Source: Rubrivivax sp. (GTDB taxonomy: Bacteria > Pseudomonadota > Gammaproteobacteria > Burkholderiales > Burkholderiaceae_C). From it: a stretch of DNA of 64,000 nt. This document shows positions 1 to 7,616 of the stretch, piece by piece. Where the stretch lies: the NCBI GenBank assembly GCA_027485165.1, contig JAIXRN010000101.1:62001-126000 (forward strand), written 5' to 3'. The position numbers and the translations under genes were made by a program. The notes under the pieces were generated by a model. The model was not told where the DNA came from. It did not search any database and saw nothing but the letters and a program-made list of their open reading frames with translations. The stretch's first letter is position 1. Every line of letters begins with the position of its first letter.

Positions 1-569
1 TCCAGATGGGCCTTCACCTCGGGCCATTCGGCCGCGGTCAGGCTATACATCACGGTGTCTCGCACCGTGCCGTCGCGGCGCAGCGCGTGGTGGCGGATGA
101 CGCCGTCCTTGCGCGCGCCCAGCGCTTCGATGGCGCGCTGGCTGGTGAGGTTGAAGTTGTCGGTGCGCCAGCCCACCAGTTTGGCGCCCAGGGTTTCGAA
201 GGCATGCTGCATCAGCAGCCACTTCGCCGTGGTGTTGACGGCGCTGCGCTGGCGGCTGGCGGCCAGCCAGGTGTAGCCGATCTCCAGACGGCCGATGGCC
301 GGCACGATGTCGTGGTAGCTGGTGCTGCCGATGACCGCGCCGGTGTCGCTGTCCAGGATGACAAACGGCAGCCGGCTGCCCTGCGCCTGCATCTGCAGCG
401 CGGTGGCGACATACGCCGCGGTTTGCCCGGGTTCGGGCACGGATGTGACGCGGATGTTCCAGAGTTCGCCATCCGCAGCCGCGGCCATCAGCCCGGCTTC
501 ATGTTCGGTTGCCAACGGCACCAGTCGCACCGGTGCGCGTTCCAGCGTCACGGGCAGCGCTGGCCGCAT
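1..569 (-). CDS. GNAT family N-acetyltransferase (C-terminus cut by window edge)
   Basis: Minus-strand frame opening at ATG 569 and still open at base 1, so at least 189 codons are present. The protein reads like the RimJ/RimL branch of GNAT acetyltransferases: an N-terminal beta strand (TLERAPVRLVPLA), a central FVILDSDTGAVIGSTSYHD strand pair, then LEIGYTWLAASRQRSAVNT, which is the acetyl-CoA loop region, and LVGWRTDNFNLTSQRAIEALG. Such enzymes acetylate amino groups of proteins or small molecules; the substrate cannot be read from sequence. It starts 4 bases after the stop of the MoxR gene and is probably cotranscribed with it. Family length (about 190-200 residues) suggests only a few residues are missing. 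Confidence 0.85.
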   Translation of the reverse strand, partial: MRPALPVTLERAPVRLVPLATEHEAGLMAAAADGELWNIRVTSVPEPGQTAAYVATALQMQAQGSRLPFVILDSDTGAVIGSTSYHDIVPAIGRLEIGYTWLAASRQRSAVNTTAKWLLMQHAFETLGAKLVGWRTDNFNLTSQRAIEALGARKDGVIRHHALRRDGTVRDTVMYSLTAAEWPEVKAHL

Positions 570-573
570 GCGG

Positions 574-1428
574 TCAGCGGTTGTGGCGTTGCATGAAGAC
601 GAGCTTCTCGAACAGGGTGAGGTCCTGTTCGTTCTTCAGCAGCGCACCGACCAGCGGCGGCACGGCCACCTTGTCGTCTTGGCTCTGCAGGGCTTCCAGC
701 GGAATGTCTTCTGCTACCAGCAGCTTCAGCCAGTCCAGCAGTTCGCTGGTCGACGGCTTCTTCTTCAGACCCGGCAGGTTGCGCACTTCGAAGAAAGTCT
801 TCATGGCTGCGGCCAGCAGCTCTTTCTTCAGGCCGGGGAAGTGCACGTCGACGATCTTCTGCATCGTCTCGGCGTCGGGGAACTTGATGTAGTGGAAGAA
901 ACAGCGGCGCAGGAAGGCGTCGGGCAGTTCCTTTTCGTTGTTGCTGGTGATGACGACCAGCGGCCGGTGCTTGGCGCGCACGAGTTCGCGTGTCTCGTAG
1001 ACATAGAACTCCATGCGGTCGATTTCGCGCAGCAGGTCGTTCGGAAATTCGATGTCGGCTTTGTCGATCTCGTCGATCAACAGCGCCACCGGTGCGTCAG
1101 ACGTGAAGGCCTGCCAGAGCACGCCTTTGACGATGTAGTTGCGGATGTCGCGCACCCGCGCGGCTTCTTCAGCGCCCGACAGCTGGCTGTCGCGCAGGCG
1201 GCTGACCGCGTCGTATTCGTACAGGCCCTGCTGCGCCTTGGTGGTGCTCTTGATGTGCCACTGCAGCAGCGGCATGCCCAGCGAGGCGGCCACTTCCTCG
1301 GCCAGCATGGTCTTGCCGGTGCCGGGTTCGCCCTTGACGAGCAGCGGGCGCTTCAGGGTGAGTGCTGCGTTCACCGCCAGCATCAGGTCCTGCGTGGCGA
1401 TGTAGTTGTCTGAGCCCTGGAATTTCAT
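574..1428 (-). CDS. MoxR family AAA+ ATPase
   Basis: A 284-residue cytoplasmic ATPase of the MoxR class, which usually acts as a chaperone-like remodeller with a von Willebrand (VWA/CoxE) partner. Visible motifs are Walker A GEPGTGKT (residues 33-40), Walker B LLIDEID (116-122, with D119/E120), and sensor-like ITSNNEKELPDAFLRRC. The length is normal. The expected VWA partner is not next to it: the following gene, 4 bases downstream, is an acetyltransferase, and a partner could only lie beyond the left edge. The gene diverges from the cytochrome c gene across 170 bases. The ATG at 1428 fits the family N-terminus (MKFQGSDNYIAT). Confidence 0.9.
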   Translation of the reverse strand: MKFQGSDNYIATQDLMLAVNAALTLKRPLLVKGEPGTGKTMLAEEVAASLGMPLLQWHIKSTTKAQQGLYEYDAVSRLRDSQLSGAEEAARVRDIRNYIVKGVLWQAFTSDAPVALLIDEIDKADIEFPNDLLREIDRMEFYVYETRELVRAKHRPLVVITSNNEKELPDAFLRRCFFHYIKFPDAETMQKIVDVHFPGLKKELLAAAMKTFFEVRNLPGLKKKPSTSELLDWLKLLVAEDIPLEALQSQDDKVAVPPLVGALLKNEQDLTLFEKLVFMQRHNR

Positions 1429-1586
1429 GCGGTGGCATGCAGGAACGACCTGCGCTTGGCGGTGGGGGCCACCGGCATGTCGTCGGTGGGTGGCGCGTCT
1501 GCCCTGGTGCAGCCCAGGTTCGCGGTGCGCGCTGCGATGGCCGTCTGCTGAGGCTTTGGCTGATGTTTTGGTCAGTATAAGGGGCC

Positions 1587-1592
1587 TATAAT
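1587..1592 (+). promoter_or_regulatory. -10-like box TATAAT before cytochrome c gene
   Basis: A perfect TATAAT hexamer ends 6 bases before the ATG at 1599. No convincing -35 element or Shine-Dalgarno is visible. If used, transcription would begin at or very near the start codon. A second near-match, TATAAG, lies at 1576-1581. One of a recurring set in this window. Confidence 0.5.
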
Positions 1593-1598
1593 TTTCGA

Positions 1599-2369
1599 AT
1601 GAAGTTGCTTGCTGTCCCCCGCGCGCCGCTGGCCGCCTGGCTTTCTGCCACGTTCGCCACTTGTTCCACCCGCGTTTCAGCGCGCCGCGGTGCCTTCGGC
1701 CCGGCCCCTGCGTTCGGCCGCGCGCTTGCCCTAGCGGCAGCGGGCCTGCTGGTGTCGATGGCCCTGGCTTCGGGCACTGCTGTGGCGCAAGACGCCGCCG
1801 CCGGGCAGACCAAGGCGGCCATGTGCATCGGCTGCCATGGCATCCAGGGCTACCAGGCCAGCTTCCCTGAAGTCTTCAAGGTGCCGATGATTTCAGGCCA
1901 GAACAGCGGCTACATCGCGGCCGCGCTGGCGGCCTACAAGAAGGGCGAACGCAAGCACCCGACCATGCGCAGCGTGGCGACATCGCTCAGCGACAAGGAC
2001 ATGGCCGACCTGGCGGCCTTCTACGAAAAACACGGCGCAACCGACGTCAAGACTGTGGCCACGGCCCCGCAGCCCAGCCCGGCTGTGGCCGCGCTGCTGG
2101 CCAAGGGCGCCTGCGCTTCCTGCCACGGCGCCGACTTCAACAAGCCCGTCGCCCCCACCTACCCGAAGCTGGCTGGCCAGCACGGCGACTACCTGTACGC
2201 CAGCCTGCGCGCCTATGGCACCGAAGGCAAGGCCCAAGTGGGCCGCGCCAACGCCATCATGGGCGGCCAGGTGAAGGCCTTCAGCCGCGCCGAGCTGAAG
2301 CAACTGGCCGACTACATGGCCAGCCTGCCAGGCGACCTCAAGGTGGTGCGCCAGAGCTCCTTCCGCTGA
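1599..2369 (+). CDS. Diheme c-type cytochrome (cytochrome c4-like)
   Basis: A 256-residue exported cytochrome with two heme-binding CXXCH motifs, CIGCH (C76, C79, H80) and CASCH (C172, C175, H176), in two homologous halves. Each half has downstream methionines (PTMRS; AIMGG) that could serve as the sixth heme ligand. This is the cytochrome c4 plan: a periplasmic electron carrier between a quinol-oxidising complex and terminal oxidases. The N-terminus is long for a signal peptide; the hydrophobic stretch LALAAAGLLVSMALASGTAVAQ ends near residue 64, preceded by arginines. A start inside the frame is possible, but no better codon with a Shine-Dalgarno is visible. It is transcribed divergently from moxR. 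Confidence 0.9.
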   Translation: MKLLAVPRAPLAAWLSATFATCSTRVSARRGAFGPAPAFGRALALAAAGLLVSMALASGTAVAQDAAAGQTKAAMCIGCHGIQGYQASFPEVFKVPMISGQNSGYIAAALAAYKKGERKHPTMRSVATSLSDKDMADLAAFYEKHGATDVKTVATAPQPSPAVAALLAKGACASCHGADFNKPVAPTYPKLAGQHGDYLYASLRAYGTEGKAQVGRANAIMGGQVKAFSRAELKQLADYMASLPGDLKVVRQSSFR

Positions 2370-2466
2370 CGTCCCTGGGGCAATGGCAGCGCTGGCGGTA
2401 AAGCCTGGCGCATCGCTGCCACCGCAGCTCTGCCGGACGGCGCTGCGCAACGCCAACGACAGAGGT

Positions 2467-3366
2467 TCACGGTCCCGGCACATTCCGCCCCGGCCAGCGC
2501 AACACACCCGTGGCCAGCGCCGTGCCCAGCAGCACCACGCCACAGCCCGCCAGCATGGTGCCGGTGGGTATTTCCCCCAGCACCAGCAGCCCCCACAGCA
2601 TGGCGAAGGCGGGAATCAGGAACGTGACGGAAATTGCGCGTGTGGCGCCGACGTTGGCGATGAGCCTGAAATACAGCACGTAGGCCAGCCCGGTGCACAC
2701 CAGGGCCAGCAGGGCCACGGCAGCCCAGGCCCGCGCGCCAGGCGGCTGCGCCGGCCAGGCCAGCCACGCGGGCACGGCCAGCAGCAGCGCGGCGGCCGCC
2801 TGGCTGCCGGCGGCCACGGCCATGGGCGGCACGCCTGGCAGCTGGCGCCGTGCCAGGTTGGCGCCCAGGCCATACATCAGGGTGGCCGCCACGCAGGCCG
2901 CGATGCCCCAGGCCGGGCTGATGCCTGAAGCGCCAGGCTGCAGGTCGGCCTTGCCCCAGCTCAGCCCGACAACACCCGCCAGCCCCACCAGCAGCCCCAG
3001 CACGCGGGCGCGGTCCAGCCTTTCCTGCCAGACCAGCCAGCCGATGAAGGCTGCCCACAGCGGCGCAGTGGCGTTGAACACGGCCATCAGGCCGGCGGTC
3101 AGCACCAGGGAAGCCACCGCATACAGCAGGAAGGGCGCCGTGCTGTTGACCACGCCCACCAGCGCCACCGGCCGCCAGGCACGGCGCAGCGCGGCGGCTT
3201 CACCGCGCCACAGCAGCCAGGGCAGCAGCAGTGCGCTGGCGCCGGCCACGCGCACGAAGGCCAGGGCCACGGGCCCGAATTCTTGCGCGCCCAGGCGCAT
3301 GAACAGGAACGATGCACCCCACAGTGCCGCCAGCAGCAGCAGGTCGGCGATGTCCTTTCCCTTCAA
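2467..3366 (-). CDS. EamA/DMT family inner-membrane transporter
   Basis: A 299-residue polytopic protein of the drug/metabolite transporter superfamily, with about ten hydrophobic segments in two EamA repeats (for example LLLLAALWGASFLFMRL near the start). Such proteins usually export amino acids, metabolites or drugs; the substrate is unknown. I chose TTG at 3366. It sits 10 bases after the ogt stop with AAGGA just upstream and yields the family N-terminus (LKGKDIADLLLLAALWGASF). The longer frame opening at 3432 would overlap ogt by more than 50 bases. It is the third gene of the alkylation-repair string, so it is probably cotranscribed with repair genes. Confidence 0.85.
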   Translation of the reverse strand: MKGKDIADLLLLAALWGASFLFMRLGAQEFGPVALAFVRVAGASALLLPWLLWRGEAAALRRAWRPVALVGVVNSTAPFLLYAVASLVLTAGLMAVFNATAPLWAAFIGWLVWQERLDRARVLGLLVGLAGVVGLSWGKADLQPGASGISPAWGIAACVAATLMYGLGANLARRQLPGVPPMAVAAGSQAAAALLLAVPAWLAWPAQPPGARAWAAVALLALVCTGLAYVLYFRLIANVGATRAISVTFLIPAFAMLWGLLVLGEIPTGTMLAGCGVVLLGTALATGVLRWPGRNVPGP

Positions 3367-3376
3367 GCCTGGTCCT

Positions 3377-3952
3377 TCACAACAGGCCTTCGTGGCGCAG
3401 CAGGGCCTGCTTGCGTGGCAGCCCGCCGGCATAGCCCGTCAGGCTGCCGTCGCGCCCCAGCACCCGGTGGCAGGGCACGACGATAGACAAGGGGTTGCGC
3501 CCCACGGCCGCGCCCACAGCGCGCGCTGCCTGGGGCCGGCCCAGGGCCTGGGCGATGGCACCATAGCTGCTGCCCTGGCCCACCGGGATGGCACGCAGGG
3601 CCAGCCAGACCTGCTGTTGAAAGGCCGTGCCCTGCGGGTCCAGCGGCACGGTAAAGCCGCTGCCGGGCCGCGCGAAGTAGGCCGCCAGCTGAGCGCTGGC
3701 CTGCGCCAGGTGCAGCTGCCCGGGTTGCACGGGCACAGCCAGCGGGCCCGGGTGGTGCGCCTGGCCTTCGAACCACGCGCCCGCCAGGCCGGCTGCGGTG
3801 GCGGCCAGCAGCAGCGGGCCCCACGGGGTGTCGACCTGGCATTGCGCCAGGTAGAGCGGGACGATGCGCCCAGCGGTCGTGCCGGGGGTTCTTGACGGTG
3901 CCGCGCCGGGCGCCGCAAGGGCAGGTGCGCAGGTCTTCGCAGGGGTCTTCAT
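3377..3952 (-). CDS. ogt: Methylated-DNA--protein-cysteine S-methyltransferase
   Basis: A 191-residue suicide repair enzyme that moves methyl groups from O6-methylguanine (and O4-methylthymine) in DNA to its own cysteine. The active-site motif [10 protein letters not shown] is present, with C161 as acceptor, preceded by the helix-turn-helix segment ([17 protein letters not shown]) that flips the base. The N-terminal 30 residues are a variable A/P/T-rich extension. The start ATG overlaps the stop of the upstream Ada/AlkA gene by four bases (ATGA), implying translational coupling. The upstream gene has the Ada methyl-phosphotriester sensor but no methyltransferase domain of its own, so this enzyme supplies the missing Ada C-terminal activity. 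Confidence 0.95.
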   Translation of the reverse strand: MKTPAKTCAPALAAPGAAPSRTPGTTAGRIVPLYLAQCQVDTPWGPLLLAATAAGLAGAWFEGQAHHPGPLAVPVQPGQLHLAQASAQLAAYFARPGSGFTVPLDPQGTAFQQQVWLALRAIPVGQGSSYGAIAQALGRPQAARAVGAAVGRNPLSIVVPCHRVLGRDGSLTGYAGGLPRKQALLRHEGLL

Positions 3953-5397
3953 GTGCCGGTCTCAATCTTGTGCCACAGCCGCATCAGGGCATAGGCGCGC
4001 CAGGGCCGCCAGGCCTCGGCGATCTGGCGCACGCGTTTCGGGTCGCGCGTGCCCAGGGCGTTCATCAGTCCGATGTCGGTGGCCGGCCAGGCGTCGGGCC
4101 AGGCCAGGGCGCGCATGGCCAGCACCTGCGCCGTCCAGTCGCCGATGCCCGGCAGGGCCTGCAGGGCCTGCAGCGTGGGCAGCAGCGGCGCACCACGTTC
4201 CAGCACGATGCGGCCGGCCGCCACTTCGGTGGCCAGGGCCTGCAGCGCGCGCACACGCTGGCGCACGATGCCCAGCCGGCCGATGTCGGCCGGGTCGGCC
4301 GCGGCCACGGTCTGCGGCGAGGGGAACAGGCGGTTCAGCCCGGGGTAGGGCGTGTCGATGGGCGTGCCCAGCCGGTCCACCAGCCGCTGCAGCAGGGTGC
4401 GCGCGCCCTTCACGGTGACCTGCTGGCCCAGCACCACCCGCACCGCAGCTTCGAAGCCGTCGAAGCAGCCCGGCAGGCGCAGCCCTGGACGTGGGGGCAG
4501 CGGCAGGGTGGCCAGGATGGGGTCGGTCTGTGCCGGGTCGGCGTCCAGGTCCAGCGCATGGCGCACGCGCTGCAGCACGGCCCCCAGCACCGGGGCCAGG
4601 CTGTCGGATGTGTGCAGCCGCACTTCCTGGCGTTGCGGGTCGAACTGCAGCGCCAGCCAGCCGGCCAGCTGCTGCCCGCCATGCGGCCAGGCCAGCGTGC
4701 GCTGCAGGCTCAGACCTGCCATGTCCACGCTTTCCAGGCCGGTGACAACGCGGCGCTCGAAGTGCCCCAGCACGCCTTCCACGTCATACGGGGGGCGCCA
4801 GGCCAGGCGCAGCCCCGGCGCGGCCGTGGCCGGCCGGTCGCGGCGCAGCTGGCTGGGGGCCAGGCGATAGCGTTCGGCAAAGGCGGCATTGAAGCGGCGC
4901 AAGCTCTCGAAGCCGCTGGCCAGCGCCACCTGGGCCACGGGCAGTGCGGTGTCGGTCAGCAGCTGCTTGGCCAGCAGCAGGCGCTGCGTGGCCAGGTAGT
5001 CGTGCGGGGCCACGCCATGGGCGGCCTGGAAGATGCGCCGCAGGTGGCGGTCAGTGATGCCCAGCCGTGCGGCCACGTCGGCCAGGCGCGGCGCGCTGCC
5101 GGCCTGCACGGCCTGGTCGATGAAGGCGGCGGCGCTGTCGGCCAGGCTGCGCGATGAATCCATCTGCGACAGGCCCGGTGCGATCTCGGGCCGGCACTTC
5201 AGGCAGGGGCGGAAGGCTGCCGCTTCGGCCTGCGCGCGGCTGCCGAAGAAGCGGCAGGTCTCGCGCCGCGGCGTGCGCACCCGGCACACCGGCCGGCAGT
5301 AGACGCCGGTGCTGGTGACGCCCACGAACAGGCGGCCGTCGAAGCGCGCGTCCCGGGCGCACAGGGCGATGTAGGCGGCGTCGGCGTCGATGGGCAT
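3949..5397 (-). CDS. Ada-type regulator fused to AlkA 3-methyladenine DNA glycosylase
   Basis: A 482-residue fusion with four parts. First is the Ada metal-binding sensor (residues about 5-75) with zinc cysteines C34, C38, C65 and C68 in YCRPVC and FRPCLKC; C34 corresponds to the methyl-phosphotriester acceptor. Second is an AraC-type helix-turn-helix (about 95-190, [19 protein letters not shown]). Third is the AlkA N-terminal domain (about 195-310). Fourth is an HhH-GPD glycosylase (about 320-482) with [17 protein letters not shown] and catalytic aspartate D441 in WPATDIGL. It should sense alkylation damage, activate its own operon, and excise 3-methyladenine and related bases. It is the first gene of the ogt/DMT operon. 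A -10-like TAAGAT lies 6 bases before ATG 5397. Confidence 0.93.
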   Translation of the reverse strand: MPIDADAAYIALCARDARFDGRLFVGVTSTGVYCRPVCRVRTPRRETCRFFGSRAQAEAAAFRPCLKCRPEIAPGLSQMDSSRSLADSAAAFIDQAVQAGSAPRLADVAARLGITDRHLRRIFQAAHGVAPHDYLATQRLLLAKQLLTDTALPVAQVALASGFESLRRFNAAFAERYRLAPSQLRRDRPATAAPGLRLAWRPPYDVEGVLGHFERRVVTGLESVDMAGLSLQRTLAWPHGGQQLAGWLALQFDPQRQEVRLHTSDSLAPVLGAVLQRVRHALDLDADPAQTDPILATLPLPPRPGLRLPGCFDGFEAAVRVVLGQQVTVKGARTLLQRLVDRLGTPIDTPYPGLNRLFPSPQTVAAADPADIGRLGIVRQRVRALQALATEVAAGRIVLERGAPLLPTLQALQALPGIGDWTAQVLAMRALAWPDAWPATDIGLMNALGTRDPKRVRQIAEAWRPWRAYALMRLWHKIETGT

Positions 5398-5403
5398 GGC
5401 GGC

Positions 5404-5409
5404 ATCTTA
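5404..5409 (-). promoter_or_regulatory. -10-like box TAAGAT before Ada/AlkA gene
   Basis: On the minus strand TAAGAT ends 6 bases before the ATG at 5397. No Shine-Dalgarno lies in between (GCCGCC). It belongs to the set of candidate leaderless or near-leaderless promoters seen in this window. An Ada box for self-activation was not identified. Confidence 0.35.
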
Positions 5410-5519
5410 GGTGCCGCCTGCCGGGGCGCTGGCCGTTTCCGGACCTGTGGCCCCAGCCCGGTTTCAGGCCATGGCGCGCACCCAGGTCTGGCGTTCGAAT
5501 TCGGCCACGGGCAGCCGGG

Positions 5520-6293
5520 CTACATCGCCTTGAACAGCGGCACGTAGGCCCGGCTGACCGGCAGTTCGCCCGCCCAGCCATGCAGGCGCAGGAACAGGCG
5601 GCTGGCGTCGTCGCGCCGCGTGCCGGCCAGGCAACGCAGGTTGACGATGGTCGAGCGGTGGACCTGGACGAAATCGGCCGGGTCCAGCTGCTGCGCCAGT
5701 TCGGCGATCGGCGTGCGGATCAGGTGTTCGGCCTTGGCGGTCTGCACGCAGGTGTACTTGTCGTCGGCACGGAAGAACAGCACCTCGTCCACCGGCACCT
5801 GGTGCGTGATGTCGCCGCTGCCGGCGCGCACCCAGCGCAGGTGCGCAGGCGCGGCGCCGCCCGCGGGTGCGCCAGGCAGCAGGCGCTTCAGGGTGGCCAG
5901 CAGCCTGGCTTCGTCTGCGCCCGCGTCGCCAGCCGGCTGCAGGGCCCGGCGCACGCGTTCCACGGTCTTGGCCAGGCGTTCGCGGGCGATGGGCTTGAGT
6001 ACGTAGTCCACCGCTTCCTGGTCGAAGGCCTGCACGGCGAATTCGTCGTAGGCGGTGACGAAGACCACGCGCGTGTCGCCCTCGATGCCCTGAGCCACTT
6101 CCAGGCCGGTGAGGCCGGGCATCTGGATGTCGAGGAAGGCGATGTCCGGCTGCAGCGCCGCGATGCGCTCGGCCGCCTCCACGCCGTTGCGCGCGGTGTG
6201 CAGCAGCTGCAGTTCCGGCCACAGCGCAGCCAGTTCGGCGGCCAGGGCGCGGGCCAGGTGGGGTTCGTCGTCGGCAATCAGGCAGGTGGTCAT
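5520..6293 (-). CDS. LytTR (AlgR/LytR-type) response regulator
   Basis: A 257-residue two-component regulator. Residues 1-120 form a receiver domain with acidic pocket D8/D9, phospho-acceptor D55 (FLDIQMPG), a conserved threonine (FVTAYD) and lysine (VLKPI). Residues about 150-257 form a LytTR DNA-binding domain (HLRWVRAGSGDITHQVPVDE; FVQVHRSTIVNLR). This is the architecture of Pseudomonas AlgR and of LytR/YehT. Its start ATG overlaps the stop of the sensor kinase by four bases, so the two are translationally coupled. Targets are not visible, but the divergent neighbour is an AlgC-type gene, which in Pseudomonas is an AlgR target. Confidence 0.93.
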   Translation of the reverse strand: MTTCLIADDEPHLARALAAELAALWPELQLLHTARNGVEAAERIAALQPDIAFLDIQMPGLTGLEVAQGIEGDTRVVFVTAYDEFAVQAFDQEAVDYVLKPIARERLAKTVERVRRALQPAGDAGADEARLLATLKRLLPGAPAGGAAPAHLRWVRAGSGDITHQVPVDEVLFFRADDKYTCVQTAKAEHLIRTPIAELAQQLDPADFVQVHRSTIVNLRCLAGTRRDDASRLFLRLHGWAGELPVSRAYVPLFKAM

Positions 6294-7444
6294 GTTGTCG
6301 GGGCGGGCAAGGGGACGATGATGCGGGCCAGGGTGCCCGGGTGGGTGGCTTGGATCTGCAGCGTGGCGCCAGGGCCGTAGCGCGTGAGCAGGCGCTTGCG
6401 GATGTTGGCCAGTGCCAGGCCGTTGCCCTTGCGCGCGCCAGGGCGCGGCGGTGCATCCAGGCCGCGGCCGTCGTCCTGCACTTCCAGCACCAGCTGCTGG
6501 CTGCCAGCGGCCTGCTGGACGCGTGCGCTCACGCGCACCATACCGCCGTCGATGCTGGGTTCCAGACCATGGACGACGGCGTTTTCCACCAGCGGCTGCA
6601 GCAGCAGCGGCGGCAGCGGCTGGCGGCGCGCGGCCTCGTCGGACTGCACTTCGAAGCGCAGCCGGTCTTCCATCCGGCCCTGCAGCAGCTGCAGGTAGCT
6701 CTGCGCCAGAGCCAGTTCGTCGGCCACCGCGCTTTCCTCGCTGCGCAGGCTACCCAGGCTGGCACGCAGGTAGTCGGTGAAGCTGGCCAGCATCTGCTTG
6801 GCCTTGGGCGGGTCGTGGTCCATCAGGCTCTGCACGTTGGCCAGGGTGTTGAACAGGAAGTGGGGTTCGATCTGGGCCTGCAGCAGGCGCAGCTGGGCTT
6901 CGGTGGCGCGGCGTTCGGCGTCGATGGCCTTGTTCTTACTGGCGAACCAGTAGTGCAGCAGCATCGAAATCGCTGCTGACAAGGCCAGCGTGCCGAAGAT
7001 CAGGTTGGGCCCATTGTCCGAACGCAGCCATTGCCGCAGGTCGGCGCCGGCCAGCGTCACCCCCAGCGGCCAGCCCACTGCCACGCCCAGCATCGGCACC
7101 CCGGCGTAGAACAGCGAACGCTGCCAGTCGCGCCAGCCCTTGATGCGCGCCGGCGTGGCCCACCAGGTGCGCAGCACGTCGAGCATCAGGTGAATGAGCC
7201 CGGCCACCGTGATGCACACCACCAGGTTGCGGCCGTACCACTCGGCCCAGCCGCCCAGGTTGCGCCAGGCGCCGTTGCCACGTGCAAAGGCAAAGAAGCC
7301 CAGCAGGGTGAAAAACAGCGCCAGCACCGCAGCGAACGCCAGGGTCCAGAACCACTGCAGCCAGCGCGGGCCGGTGCGTTCGTGGTTGCTGTTGCTGATC
7401 CAGGCTTCCCAGGACGCCGCCAGGCTGTGTTTGTCGAGCTTCAT
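6290..7444 (-). CDS. Membrane sensor histidine kinase, AlgZ/LytS (His_kinase) type
   Basis: A 384-residue inner-membrane kinase. Four hydrophobic segments lie at about residues 30-53, 72-92, 111-133 and 146-166. They are followed by the compact PF06580-type transmitter with phospho-acceptor H195 in QIEPHFLFNTLANVQ and the N-box LQPLVENAVVHGLEP. A G-rich ATP lid (DDGRGLD; GNGLALANIRKRL) is also present. It lacks a periplasmic sensor domain, as is usual for AlgZ-like proteins, so it probably senses within the membrane. It pairs with the LytTR regulator downstream. A TACACT box ends 7 bases before its ATG, with no Shine-Dalgarno between. Confidence 0.92.
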   Translation of the reverse strand: MKLDKHSLAASWEAWISNSNHERTGPRWLQWFWTLAFAAVLALFFTLLGFFAFARGNGAWRNLGGWAEWYGRNLVVCITVAGLIHLMLDVLRTWWATPARIKGWRDWQRSLFYAGVPMLGVAVGWPLGVTLAGADLRQWLRSDNGPNLIFGTLALSAAISMLLHYWFASKNKAIDAERRATEAQLRLLQAQIEPHFLFNTLANVQSLMDHDPPKAKQMLASFTDYLRASLGSLRSEESAVADELALAQSYLQLLQGRMEDRLRFEVQSDEAARRQPLPPLLLQPLVENAVVHGLEPSIDGGMVRVSARVQQAAGSQQLVLEVQDDGRGLDAPPRPGARKGNGLALANIRKRLLTRYGPGATLQIQATHPGTLARIIVPLPAPTT

Positions 7445-7451
7445 GCGCTGC

Positions 7452-7457
7452 AGTGTA
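7452..7457 (-). promoter_or_regulatory. -10-like box TACACT before sensor kinase gene
   Basis: On the minus strand TACACT ends 7 bases before ATG 7444. The intervening GCAGCGC is not a Shine-Dalgarno. Candidate near-leaderless promoter. Confidence 0.35.
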
Positions 7458-7565
7458 GAAAGTGCGCCCGACTCGCGGCGCGCCTGTGGCGACGAACGGC
7501 CAGTCAGGCTGCCAGACAGCCAGCAGCGGGCGTGAATGGCGCGCGGGGCGCAGGCCGGCGCTGCC

Positions 7566-7571
7566 TACAAT
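7566..7571 (+). promoter_or_regulatory. -10-like box TACAAT before phosphomannomutase gene
   Basis: TACAAT lies 45 bases upstream of ATG 7617 in the 172-base region shared with the divergent AlgZ/AlgR-type genes. No good -35 hexamer is seen at 16-18 bases, which would fit an activator-dependent promoter; that part is inference. Confidence 0.4.
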
Positions 7572-7616
7572 CGCGCGTTTTCCCGTATTCCAACCCCTTT
7601 TTGCGGCCCGCTCTTC

